Positions 9,398 through 15,951 of a stretch of 64,000 bases of DNA are shown piece by piece. Made by a program: the position numbers and the translations under genes. Positions within the stretch are counted from its first letter, which is position 1. Each line of letters opens with the position of its first letter. The notes beneath the pieces are model-generated. The model saw only the letters and a program-made list of their open reading frames with translations, made no database searches and was not told the origin of the DNA. The stretch is from Nocardioides astragali (lineage in GTDB: Bacteria; Actinomycetota; Actinomycetes; Propionibacteriales; Nocardioidaceae), in the NCBI RefSeq assembly GCF_024436375.1, contig NZ_JAFMZM010000001.1, positions 372,001 to 436,000 of the forward strand. Direction: 5' to 3'.

Positions 9398-9404
9398 TGA
9401 GCAA

Positions 9405-9626
9405 ATGACGAACTCGAGCGGCTCACGGCCGAAGCACCTCAGCAGCAGTCCGTTCGCTCTCCCCGTGGAGCAGGTCATCGACGTCTTCGAGGTCGACGAC
9501 AGGGTCAGCCACGACCTCTACGGCCTGGGCAAGGTCACCAAGATCGACAGTCACGCGGTGACGGTCGACTTCGGTGAGCAGTCCGTGCGGATCAAGCCCC
9601 CCTTCGCGAAGCTCCACCACCTCTGA
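9405..9626 (+). CDS. Small Tudor/CarD-like beta-barrel protein, function unknown
   Basis: 73-residue protein with an unstructured N-terminal third (TNSSGSRPKHLSSS) and a compact C-terminal part reading FEVDDRVSHDLYGLGKV, then TVDFGEQSVRI and KLHHL. The 'V.DRV.H..YG.G.V' pattern with alternating beta strands is shared by CarD/Mfd-type and UvrD/PcrA C-terminal Tudor-like domains that contact RNA polymerase or nucleic acid; the function of this free-standing version is not known to me. The start at 9405 is favoured over upstream GTG/ATG codons because a CATACT box lies seven bases before it. It is divergent from the carboxypeptidase and convergent with the next gene. Confidence 0.7.
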   Translation: MTNSSGSRPKHLSSSPFALPVEQVIDVFEVDDRVSHDLYGLGKVTKIDSHAVTVDFGEQSVRIKPPFAKLHHL

Positions 9627-9632
9627 GCCGGG

Positions 9633-10001
9633 TCAGTCGCGCTCCCACGGCGCGTCGTCGCCCATCTTGGCGTAGTACTTCGCGAGGTGGTTCTTCGCGC
9701 GCTCGGCGTCCTTGGACGGCATGTTGACGCCGCCGCGGCCGCCGACCATCACGTTGCCGGCCGCCATCACGCCGCGCGGGACTGCCCGTAGCCGGCCGTC
9801 GACCACGTCGGCGATCAGCAGCTTGTAGGCAGTGAAGTTGTCCTTCTTCTCCGCGTCGTACCAGACGTGGGCGTCGCGGTACTTCTCGTTGGGTTCGTCC
9901 TCGGCGCCCGCCCACTCGCGCACTCGCTTCTCCGCGGCGTCGCCGTCCCACTCGCGGTCACGGTCGGCGAGGGGCAGGTCCTGGAAGCTCGTCACAGCCA
10001 T
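9633..10001 (-). CDS. Small protein resembling the C-terminal tail of phage capsid-maturation proteins
   Basis: 122-residue acidic/basic mixed protein. The central and C-terminal sequence (KRVREWAGAEDEPNEKY, then YKLLIADVVDGRL, VPRGVMAAGN and the closing HLAKYYAKMGDDAPW) matches a module I know from the ends of HK97-type prohead-protease/capsid polyproteins and from stand-alone actinobacterial proteins of unknown role. No other phage gene is nearby, so it may be a domesticated relic. ATG 10001 is preceded by GGGAGG at good spacing; the 13-residue longer frame to 10040 lacks this. The identification by memory of the motif is moderate. Confidence 0.65.
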   Translation of the reverse strand: MAVTSFQDLPLADRDREWDGDAAEKRVREWAGAEDEPNEKYRDAHVWYDAEKKDNFTAYKLLIADVVDGRLRAVPRGVMAAGNVMVGGRGGVNMPSKDAERAKNHLAKYYAKMGDDAPWERD

Positions 10002-10085
10002 GCCTCCCAAGGTCCCGCGGAGTCCCCGGAGGGGCCACACCCGAAGAGGGGAGGCGCCTCACCCCAGCCTCGCTAGCGTGGAGGG

Positions 10086-10325
10086 ATGAGCGACCAGGCA
10101 GACCAGGCAGCCGTCGAAGCAGCCCAGCGCGTGGTGGAGGAGGTCAGCTCCTGGCAGTACAGCGCCGAGCGCGACACCATCGCCGACCAGCTCGACGAGG
10201 GGCTGCGCCGGGCCGGCGTGGCGATCGACGACGACGAGCGCTCCCGCATCCTCGCCGAGATCGACGCGATGAAGGACGAGCAGTCGGCCGCACCCCAGGT
10301 GCGCGACGCGAGGCCGGCGAGCTGA
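10086..10325 (+). CDS. Small helical protein of unknown function
   Basis: 79-residue charged protein, almost entirely predicted helix (AAQRVVEEVSSWQYSAERD, then a second helix IADQLDEGLRRAGV and a third EIDAMKDEQ). No signal or membrane segment. I do not recognise a family. A TAGCGT -10-like box at 10074-10079 and a GGAGGG just before the ATG make both leaderless and Shine-Dalgarno initiation possible. It lies 4 bp upstream of the DinB-like gene and 510 bp before the MOSC gene, the three forming a likely operon. Confidence 0.65.
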   Translation: MSDQADQAAVEAAQRVVEEVSSWQYSAERDTIADQLDEGLRRAGVAIDDDERSRILAEIDAMKDEQSAAPQVRDARPAS

Positions 10326-10329
10326 GCCG

Positions 10330-10830
10330 ATGGACGTACGCGGACTGCTGACCGAGGGCTTCGGCCGCATCACGGAGCTGTACGTCGACGTGGCGGACGG
10401 CCTCGACGACCGCATGCTCCACCATCGGCCGGACGGCACCGGCAACCCGATCGGCTGGCTGCTGTGGCACCTGGCGCGGGTGCAGGACGACCACATCGCC
10501 CACCTCGCGGACCAGCCACAGGTGTGGAGCCAGTGGCAGGAGCGGTTCGGGCTGGACAACGGCACCGACGACATCGGCTACGGCCACACGAGCGAGCAGG
10601 TCGACGCCGTCCGGATCAGCGACCCCGAGCTGCTCACGGGCTACCACTACGAGGTCACGCTGGCGACCGCGCGCTACCTGCAGACCGTCGACGAGGCGGA
10701 GCTCGAGCGCGAGGTGGACCAGCGATGGGACCCGCCGGTCACCGCCGGCATGCGGCTCGTCAGCATCCAGGGCGACTGCCTCCAGCATCTCGGGCAGGCG
10801 GCGTACGTCAAGGGGCTGCTGCAACACTGA
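10330..10830 (+). CDS. DinB / DUF664 family protein (mycothiol-dependent type)
   Basis: 166-residue DinB-like four-helix-bundle protein. The characteristic metal-site helices are visible: NPIGWLLWHLARVQDDHIAH near residues 38-57 supplies the H..D/H ligands, and a late QGDCLQHLGQAAYVKG segment (residues 144-160) supplies the last histidine. Actinobacterial DUF664 proteins are related to mycothiol-dependent maleylpyruvate isomerase and mycothiol transferases, so a thiol-transfer or detoxification role is reasonable but not shown here. Cotranscribed with the helical protein just upstream and the MOSC protein 5 bp downstream. Confidence 0.8.
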   Translation: MDVRGLLTEGFGRITELYVDVADGLDDRMLHHRPDGTGNPIGWLLWHLARVQDDHIAHLADQPQVWSQWQERFGLDNGTDDIGYGHTSEQVDAVRISDPELLTGYHYEVTLATARYLQTVDEAELEREVDQRWDPPVTAGMRLVSIQGDCLQHLGQAAYVKGLLQH

Positions 10831-10835
10831 GGCGC

Positions 10836-11702
10836 ATGCCCAACGAGCTGGTCGTCCGCGCCGCGAGCTTCTCGCCGGTCAAGGGGATGCGGCACCTCGC
10901 CCACGACCGGATCGACCTCGACGGGCGAGGGCCGGTTGGTGATCGCGCGTTCTGCGTCGTCGACCCGGAGCGGGCGCGGGTCCTGCGCACCGTCCAGCAC
11001 CCGACGCTGATGTCGATCGTCGCGCAGCTCGACGAGGGCATCCTCTCGATGACCGCGCCGAGCGGCGAGAGCGTCGCGTCCCAGCCGGTGCCGAGCGGTG
11101 AGTCGCTGGCCTGCGACTACTGGGGACGCACGGTCGACCTCGAGCTGCTCGACGGACCGTACGCGGTGGCGCTGTCCGACTTCCTCAGCCTCGACGTACG
11201 CCTCGCTGCCGCACCGCGCGGCGGAGTCGTCTTCGACGCACCGGTGACGATCGTCGGCACCGCGTCGCTGCGCGACCTCGCGGACAGGACGGGCCAGCCC
11301 GTGGCCGCTGAACGCTTCCGGGCGACGCTCGTGGTGGAGACCGACGAGCCCTACGTCGAGGACACGTGGCTCGGCAGCGAGGTCACCGTGGGGGAAGCGC
11401 GGCTGCGGATCGGCGGTCCTGTCCCGCGGTGCGCGGTGATCGACCACCACCCGGAGTCGGGAGTGAAGGACGTCCGGCTGCTCAAGGCACTGGTGCAGCG
11501 CAGGCCGGTCAACAGCGCGGGGGAGCCGATGGTCGGGGTGTACGCCGAGTGCACACGGCCCGGAGCGGTCCCGGTCGATCCGTCGCTGAGCTCAACCACG
11601 GATCACCAGCACGTCAGCCGCAGGGGACCGTTCCCAGGAGCGCCAGTCCCTCGCGGTCTCCCGGTCCCAGGTCCAGGCGGCCGGAGTTCTCGTCGGCCAT
11701 GA
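10836..11702 (+). CDS. MOSC-domain protein
   Basis: 288-residue protein with an N-terminal MOSC_N-like beta barrel (residues ~1-100, FSPVKGMRHL, DRAFCVVDP) and a MOSC domain (~120-245) including ERFRATLVV, LGSEVTVGEARLRIGGP, and the conserved cysteine in PRCAVIDHH. MOSC proteins bind molybdenum cofactor sulfur or act in related sulfur-carrier chemistry; in bacteria they resemble YiiM/YcbX and mARC reductases. ATG 10836 is 5 bases after the DinB-like stop; the frame stays open upstream but only as a shadow of that gene. The last ~40 residues (after AECTRPG) are low complexity and overlap the 3' end of the convergent matrixin gene by 89 bp, which is unusual. Confidence 0.8.
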   Translation: MPNELVVRAASFSPVKGMRHLAHDRIDLDGRGPVGDRAFCVVDPERARVLRTVQHPTLMSIVAQLDEGILSMTAPSGESVASQPVPSGESLACDYWGRTVDLELLDGPYAVALSDFLSLDVRLAAAPRGGVVFDAPVTIVGTASLRDLADRTGQPVAAERFRATLVVETDEPYVEDTWLGSEVTVGEARLRIGGPVPRCAVIDHHPESGVKDVRLLKALVQRRPVNSAGEPMVGVYAECTRPGAVPVDPSLSSTTDHQHVSRRGPFPGAPVPRGLPVPGPGGRSSRRP

Positions 11703-12354
11703 GCTCGCCGGTGTCCTCGACGTGGGCGAGGCCGACGACGTGGCCGAGCTCGTGCAGGACGATCGCCTCCATCTGCTCGGTCCGCAGGGCTACCGACTCG
11801 TCCGTGAAGGTGTCCGTGCTCAGCGCGATCCCGCCGGTCACGTAGTAACGGCGCCCCGTGACTCCCTGCTCGGAGGCAGCGCCCCCGAGGCCGGCGATGT
11901 CATCGGCGAACCTGGGGAACTCCGAGGCATCACCCCATGCGATGACCACCGGCTGTGCCGTGCCGAACGGGACGAACGCGCCCGTGAACGGTCGCCGGTC
12001 GGTGTCGCCCGCGTCCACGAACTCCAGGCCCGTCGCCTCCGACATCCGGGAGATCGCCCGATCGACCAGGTCGCGTGCGCCGTCCGGCATCCCGTCCGGG
12101 TTGACGGCGTACGACACGGGCTGGCAGGGGTTCCAGCCGACCGGGGCGGTCGATCCGGGCTGCGCCGCGGAGAAGGCGTAGACCCCGTAGGAGGATCCGA
12201 TCTCCGGGACCGCCAGCACACGCTCGTCGCCGACGCCGACGAGCCGGCGTACGGCCGCCATCTCCGGAGAGGGATGGAGGACGACGACCCCGCCGACCAA
12301 CGCGGCGGTCAGGACGACCGAGAGCGCGGTCGAGGTCCGGAACGATCTCTGCAC
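11614..12354 (-). CDS. Secreted matrixin-like zinc metalloprotease (paralogue 1)
   Basis: 246-residue protein with an N-terminal membrane/signal segment (LSVVLTAALVGGVVVLHPS, residues 11-29) and a C-terminal metzincin site HELGHVVGLAH near residues 203-213, the HExxHxxGxxH pattern with three zinc histidines, followed by GELMADEN containing the Met-turn. It is therefore probably an exported or membrane-anchored zinc protease of the matrixin/peptidase M10-like group. A close paralogue lies at 20301-21038. GTG 12354 is chosen because GATACT (12361-12366) is exactly six bases upstream, mirroring the start of the paralogue. It is convergent with, and overlaps, the MOSC gene. Confidence 0.8.
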   Translation of the reverse strand: MQRSFRTSTALSVVLTAALVGGVVVLHPSPEMAAVRRLVGVGDERVLAVPEIGSSYGVYAFSAAQPGSTAPVGWNPCQPVSYAVNPDGMPDGARDLVDRAISRMSEATGLEFVDAGDTDRRPFTGAFVPFGTAQPVVIAWGDASEFPRFADDIAGLGGAASEQGVTGRRYYVTGGIALSTDTFTDESVALRTEQMEAIVLHELGHVVGLAHVEDTGELMADENSGRLDLGPGDREGLALLGTVPCG

Positions 12355-12723
12355 GCGACGAGTATCACCGGCCGCCGCGGCGCGCGTGGCGATTCGGAAG
12401 GGTCAGGCGACTGGAGTGTGTGCACCGCGCGGCTGCCACCGCGGGCTGAAGTCCGCGGCTTGGATTCACAGGGCTTGCGCGCCTATTCGAACAGGTGTAC
12501 GATCGTGCGTAGCACGTCGATCCCACCGGATCCCAGCATCCGGCGGCCCTGGCTCCTCGAGGAGACGGTCAGGGACGAGGGTCGGGAAAGTCATCCATAG
12601 AACCCGTCTGGTGCTGCGGGATGCCTCTGGCTCTCGGATGACGAGCTGGCAGCCGAGCCGACATGCCTCACACACCACCGCCCGTCCGGGCCGTGGTCTG
12701 CGAGCTGTCGAGGAGGTGGGCCG
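12355..12723. other. 369-bp intergenic region with SOS box
   Basis: Divergent promoter region between the matrixin and HNH genes. It contains the -10 box of the matrixin gene (12361-12366), a LexA-type box (12487-12502) and then about 220 bp before the HNH start. The frames through this part show no convincing coding sequence, so a long 5' untranslated region or a missed start is possible. Confidence 0.5.
12487..12502. promoter_or_regulatory. SOS (LexA) box upstream of the DUF222/HNH gene
   Basis: The sequence TCGAAC-aggt-GTACGA matches the actinobacterial LexA consensus TCGAAC-N4-GTTCGA at 11 of 12 specified positions. In mycobacteria several 13E12-family genes are reported members of the DNA-damage regulon, which fits its place 222 bp upstream of the DUF222/HNH start. 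Confidence 0.65.
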
Positions 12724-13947
12724 ATGCATCCGATCATCGAGTGCGCCACCGACATCTCTGCGGCGGTGAAGGGTGTGGCGTCGGTCGAGCCGACGTTCAT
12801 GGCGACGGCGGAGAAGGAAGCCGCGCTGGTCGCGCTGACCGAGGCTCGGTCGCGATTGGACGCGCTGACGATGCGGGTGCTCGCGGCCTCCGACGACATC
12901 GCGCAGGAGCACGGGCTGCGAGATGCGGCGGGGTGGTTGGCGGTTGAGACGCGTACGACTCAGCGGGCCGCACGGCGCGACCTCACGCTGGCCCGGTCCC
13001 TTTCGGCGCACACGTTCGTCGCCGACGCGCTGATGTCGGGGGCACTGCGCACCGAGCAGGCCAAGGCGATCGCCGACGCGGTCGATGCGCTGCCGGCCAC
13101 GGTCGAGGCCGAGACGCGGGACCGTGCGCGGCAGACGATGCTGTCGCTGGCGGCCGAGCACGACGCGAGGGACCTCGGGCAGATCGGCAAGCGGATCCTC
13201 GACGTGGTCGCCCCCGAGCTGGGCGAGTCGCAGGAGGCCAAGGTGCTGGCGGCGGAGGAGGCGCGTGCGGACGCGACAGTCGAGCTGACGGTGGTGGACG
13301 ACGGGAAGGGTCGGTGCCGCGGGTGGTTCACGGCCCCCTCACACGTCGGCAAGATGTTCCGACGCCAGCTGCTGGCGATCGCCAACCCGGCGCGCCACGA
13401 CGAGGCGGACCTCAAGGACGAGTCGGGGCAGTGGAAGCCGTTGCGGCGGCGGTTGGGGGAGGCGTTCGTTGAGTACGTCGAGCGCTTCCCCGCCGACCGT
13501 ACGCCCGTCACCGGCGGCGTCAACGCCACCGTGGTCGTCACGATGACCCTCGAGCAACTGCTCTCCGACAGCGCCACCGCGCTGCTCGACGACGGCAGCC
13601 GGATGAGCGCCGGCCAGGCCAGGCGGCTGGCATGCGAGGCCGGCATCATCCCGGCCGTGCTGGGGAAGAAGTCGCAGCCGCTGGACCTGGGACGTCAGGC
13701 GCGGCTGTTCACCAAGGCGCAGCGCATCGCGCTCGGGCTTCGCGACGGAGGGTGCACCGCCCAGGGTTGCGAGACCTCGGCGTCCGGATGCCACGCCCAC
13801 CACGACGACCCTTGGTCGCGCCGCGGCCTGACCGATCTCGCCAACGGTCGGTTGCTCTGTCCCAGACACCACCGCCTGGCCCACGACCCGCGCTACGAGA
13901 GCCGCATCGATGCCGACAACTCCGTGACCTTCACCCGACGCAGATAG
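12724..13947 (+). CDS. DUF222 (13E12 repeat) family HNH endonuclease
   Basis: 407-residue protein with an N-terminal DUF222 helical region (residues ~20-300, including LRDAAGWLAVETRTTQ, ARSLSAHTFVADALMSG and QARRLACEAGIIPAVLG) and a C-terminal HNH nuclease fold at ~335-390: CTAQGC, then CHAHHDDPWSRRG, DLANGRLLCPRHHRL. The H-N-H residues and two Cys pairs for zinc are visible, so the nuclease looks intact. These genes are numerous, recombination-prone families in actinobacteria with poorly known function. The ATG has a GAGGAGGTG site. An SOS box upstream suggests DNA-damage induction. Confidence 0.85.
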   Translation: MHPIIECATDISAAVKGVASVEPTFMATAEKEAALVALTEARSRLDALTMRVLAASDDIAQEHGLRDAAGWLAVETRTTQRAARRDLTLARSLSAHTFVADALMSGALRTEQAKAIADAVDALPATVEAETRDRARQTMLSLAAEHDARDLGQIGKRILDVVAPELGESQEAKVLAAEEARADATVELTVVDDGKGRCRGWFTAPSHVGKMFRRQLLAIANPARHDEADLKDESGQWKPLRRRLGEAFVEYVERFPADRTPVTGGVNATVVVTMTLEQLLSDSATALLDDGSRMSAGQARRLACEAGIIPAVLGKKSQPLDLGRQARLFTKAQRIALGLRDGGCTAQGCETSASGCHAHHDDPWSRRGLTDLANGRLLCPRHHRLAHDPRYESRIDADNSVTFTRRR

Positions 13948-14019
13948 GCCGACGAACTCGGTTGTCCACAGGTGCGCGGCGGCGAGTTTTCTCGGGCCCG
14001 CACCGGGCACGTGTTCCTC

Positions 14020-14535
14020 ATGACGTCGACCGGCTTCATCGGCCACATCCGGATCCACCCTGCGCTCAACGAGGCGGAGTGGTCACACCTCTTCACGCTG
14101 GTGGAGTCCGACGGGACGCTCCGGGGTACGCCGACAGGCCGGGGTGATCGTGAGGTGCCCTTCGCTCGACTGGCGTGGGAGCTCTGCTCGGTCGGGTGCT
14201 GCCTCACGTGGAACCCGGACCTCGAGGCGTCGAGGATGATGCTGCCGTCGCTGCGGTTTCTGATCGACCACCTGCTCGGCAGCGGTGCGAAGGCGCAGGG
14301 GCGACGGGAGTTCGAGGAGTTCACCTTCGACCACGTCCTCGAGGGTGCTGTGATGGGTCGTGACCACGGTGACCGCCACGCGCGGCTGGTCGAGGTCACG
14401 GACAACGTCGTGTCCGAGCGAACCCTCGTCCCGTGCGACGGGGCGGAGAAGCAGCGCCCGCAGGCAGCGGGCGGCAGGTCGCGAGGGCGGCGGCTGCCGT
14501 CGAACGTGATCGAGTTCCGGCCGCGGCGGGCGTGA
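14020..14535 (+). CDS. Hypothetical protein, about 171 residues
   Basis: Not recognised. The N-terminal half contains GHIRIHPALNEAEWSHL and a LAWELCSVGCCLTWNPDLE segment, then LPSLRFLIDHLLG; the C-terminus is basic, ending SNVIEFRPRRA. 'E.S.MM.PSL.FLIDH' reads like a soluble alpha/beta protein; the ending NVIEF.PRR suggests a short exposed tail. The frame stays open to 13972, but the ATG at 14020 begins the better-conserved-looking part; no strong ribosome-binding site distinguishes them. It converges with the DUF7674-like gene. A 25-bp stretch of its 3' end (14499-14523) recurs with two mismatches at 15089-15113, suggesting a duplicated block. Confidence 0.6.
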   Translation: MTSTGFIGHIRIHPALNEAEWSHLFTLVESDGTLRGTPTGRGDREVPFARLAWELCSVGCCLTWNPDLEASRMMLPSLRFLIDHLLGSGAKAQGRREFEEFTFDHVLEGAVMGRDHGDRHARLVEVTDNVVSERTLVPCDGAEKQRPQAAGGRSRGRRLPSNVIEFRPRRA

Positions 14536-14554
14536 GGCGGAATCGTTCGACAGG

Positions 14555-14571
14555 CAGCCTCTATCAGGCTG
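14555..14571. terminator. Short hairpin between convergent genes
   Basis: CAGCCT-ctatc-AGGCTG, a 6-bp perfect stem with a 5-base loop, in the 47-bp space between convergent stops at 14535 and 14583. No T-tract; it could act weakly on both strands. Confidence 0.35.
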
Positions 14572-14582
14572 GCCGCGAACGG

Positions 14583-14930
14583 TCAGGAGTCGAAGAGGTG
14601 CATGTCCTCGGCGAGCTCGCGCAGCCTGGGCCCGAGCAGGTTCAGGACGGCGTCACCCTCGGGCGACTGGGGGAGCATCTCCACGAAGCCGTCTCCGATC
14701 AGGTCCTGGATGCCTGCTTCGCCAGTCGCGTACTCACGCTCGAGCAGTCGCATGAGCTGAGAAACGCGGTCGGGCACCTGCGTGGAGCTCTCGTGCGCCC
14801 AGCGCGCTACGTCTGCCATCAGGACGTAGGGCTGCATGTCGCCGTCCTGGTCCACGAGGTGCTGCTGGAGAAGGGGCTTGAGCTCCCGGATCTCGGTCGT
14901 CAGACGGTTTATCAGCGCTGCCTCGGTCAT
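14583..14930 (-). CDS. DUF7674-like protein, probable immunity/accessory protein (copy 2)
   Basis: 115-residue all-helical acidic protein with the signature PYVLMADVARWA at residues ~34-45, followed by LMRLLEREY and a C-terminal DLIGDGFVEMLP. It is clearly a paralogue of the protein at 15180-15536 (shared MADVARWA, LIG.G.VE..P, RL.LA..L), and I associate this pattern with DUF7674-type proteins often found next to polymorphic toxins. Last gene of the minus-strand toxin operon region. ATG 14930 has a GGAGG about 10 bases upstream. No toxin that it would neutralise is adjacent, so an orphan immunity gene is the simplest reading. Confidence 0.65.
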   Translation of the reverse strand: MTEAALINRLTTEIRELKPLLQQHLVDQDGDMQPYVLMADVARWAHESSTQVPDRVSQLMRLLEREYATGEAGIQDLIGDGFVEMLPQSPEGDAVLNLLGPRLRELAEDMHLFDS

Positions 14931-15088
14931 CGGTCCAACGCCTCCGTGGGTTCTTCATGGGTGATCGTGTCAGCTCTCAGTGGCAGTGTGACGCATGGGG
15001 GTTCCTGTCTCGCCAGTGATCGACTATCGGGCATGTTGCTGTCCAGGCTCGGTACGAGCGGCCGCTGTCCGAGGAGGCGGTGCCAGAC

Positions 15089-15113
15089 GTCGAACGTGGT
15101 CGAGTCCCGGCCG
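15089..15113 (+). repeat. Relic duplicate of the 3' end of the 14020-14535 gene
   Basis: This 25-base stretch differs from 14499-14523 at two positions and would encode SNVVESRP where the intact gene encodes SNVIEFRP. It sits 91 bases from the stop of one DUF7674-like gene, as the intact one sits 84 bases from the stop of the other. No functional frame is seen. The 249-bp gap 14931-15179 appears to be mostly decayed duplication. Confidence 0.4.
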
Positions 15114-15179
15114 AGGCTGGGCGTGGTGAGGCGGACGCGGCAGCGCGCCTGGGATCCGTCGAGAGCACGCCGCATCGGC

Positions 15180-15536
15180 CTACCCGGACGGCCGAAGCAA
15201 TCCGAGCTCGTCAGCCACCTGCGTCAGGTGAGGCCCAAGCCTGACGAGGAGAGGTGCCCCTTCGGGGGGAAACGGGATGACTTCTACGAGTCCGAGACCG
15301 ATGAGGTCCCTCTCGGCCGGTTCGGCGGCTTCGAACTCGACCTCCAGCCAGTCCAGCAAGCGTCCCACCGTCTCCGGATCCGATGCGTACGCCGCCTGAG
15401 CCCATCGAGCCACATCGGCCATGAACAGGTAGGGGAGAAGCTCGCCTTCCTGGTCATCGAGGTGCTCGTCCATGACCGGCGCCAAGCCTGGAAACCGGTC
15501 CACGAGCCTGACCGCGAGGTCTTGCGACGGGGTCAT
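15180..15536 (-). CDS. DUF7674-like protein, probable immunity/accessory protein (copy 1)
   Basis: 118-residue helical acidic protein aligning along its whole length with the 14583-14930 protein: both begin MT, have HLxDQxG at ~25, and PYLFMADVARWAQ at ~36-48, then LLDWLEVEFE and DLIGLGLVEVIP. The open frame reaches a GTG at 15611, but ATG 15536 gives an N-terminus that aligns exactly with the paralogue, so it is preferred. The two copies probably arose by tandem duplication. Position behind the CdiI-like immunity gene suggests an additional immunity or modulator function, not proven. Confidence 0.65.
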   Translation of the reverse strand: MTPSQDLAVRLVDRFPGLAPVMDEHLDDQEGELLPYLFMADVARWAQAAYASDPETVGRLLDWLEVEFEAAEPAERDLIGLGLVEVIPFPPEGAPLLVRLGPHLTQVADELGLLRPSG

Positions 15537-15656
15537 GAGTTCAACGCCTTCCGCGCCCTTGTCCTCACACCAGTCGTGGTGAAGTTGGACGCCCGCGACG
15601 AGCCCCAACACTGGGAATGATCTCGGAAGGAAGGCATCACGCGTACCGGGACAAGC

Positions 15657-15941
15657 TCACGTGACCCGAGCCAGCCGCTCGCGGATCTGCTTCAACCACG
15701 TGGCGTGCGCGTTCGGCTCTTCGCCGGGGTGACGGTAGTTGCCCATGGCATCCAGCCGTTCGCCGACAGTGGCGTCCGAGTCGCCGGCGCCGAGTAGCAA
15801 GGTGATCTCGTCGATTGCGGGCGCGACGCGATGAGGCTCACGCCGGGCGAAGTCATCGACCGCGCCCTCCCACGATCCGTCGTACTCGTCCCACCAGTCC
15901 TGGTGGAAGTAGGCGGCCATCAGTTGCCGGAGATTCTCCAT
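15657..15941 (-). CDS. CdiI-like contact-dependent inhibition immunity protein
   Basis: 94-residue acidic protein. The N-terminal LRQLMAAYFHQDWWDEYDG block, the following WEGAVDDF and the late TWLKQIRERLA match the CdiI_2 family of contact-dependent-inhibition immunity proteins as I remember it. It should bind and neutralise the toxin tip encoded 10 bp upstream. The ATG at 15941 is supported by AGGAG seven bases before it; an in-frame GTG two codons upstream is less well placed. Strong acidity fits binding to a basic nuclease domain. Confidence 0.75.
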   Translation of the reverse strand: MENLRQLMAAYFHQDWWDEYDGSWEGAVDDFARREPHRVAPAIDEITLLLGAGDSDATVGERLDAMGNYRHPGEEPNAHATWLKQIRERLARVT

Positions 15942-15951
15942 GTCCACACTC

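Noticed and set aside
9366..9404. GTG/ATG starts upstream of 9405 for the small Tudor-like protein
   Set aside because: They lie inside the inverted repeat and promoter-like box and add residues without recognisable features.
14927..15175. 82-codon ORF between the two DUF7674-like genes
   Set aside because: No ribosome-binding site, no recognised motif, and it overlaps the relic duplicate; a coding gene cannot be supported.
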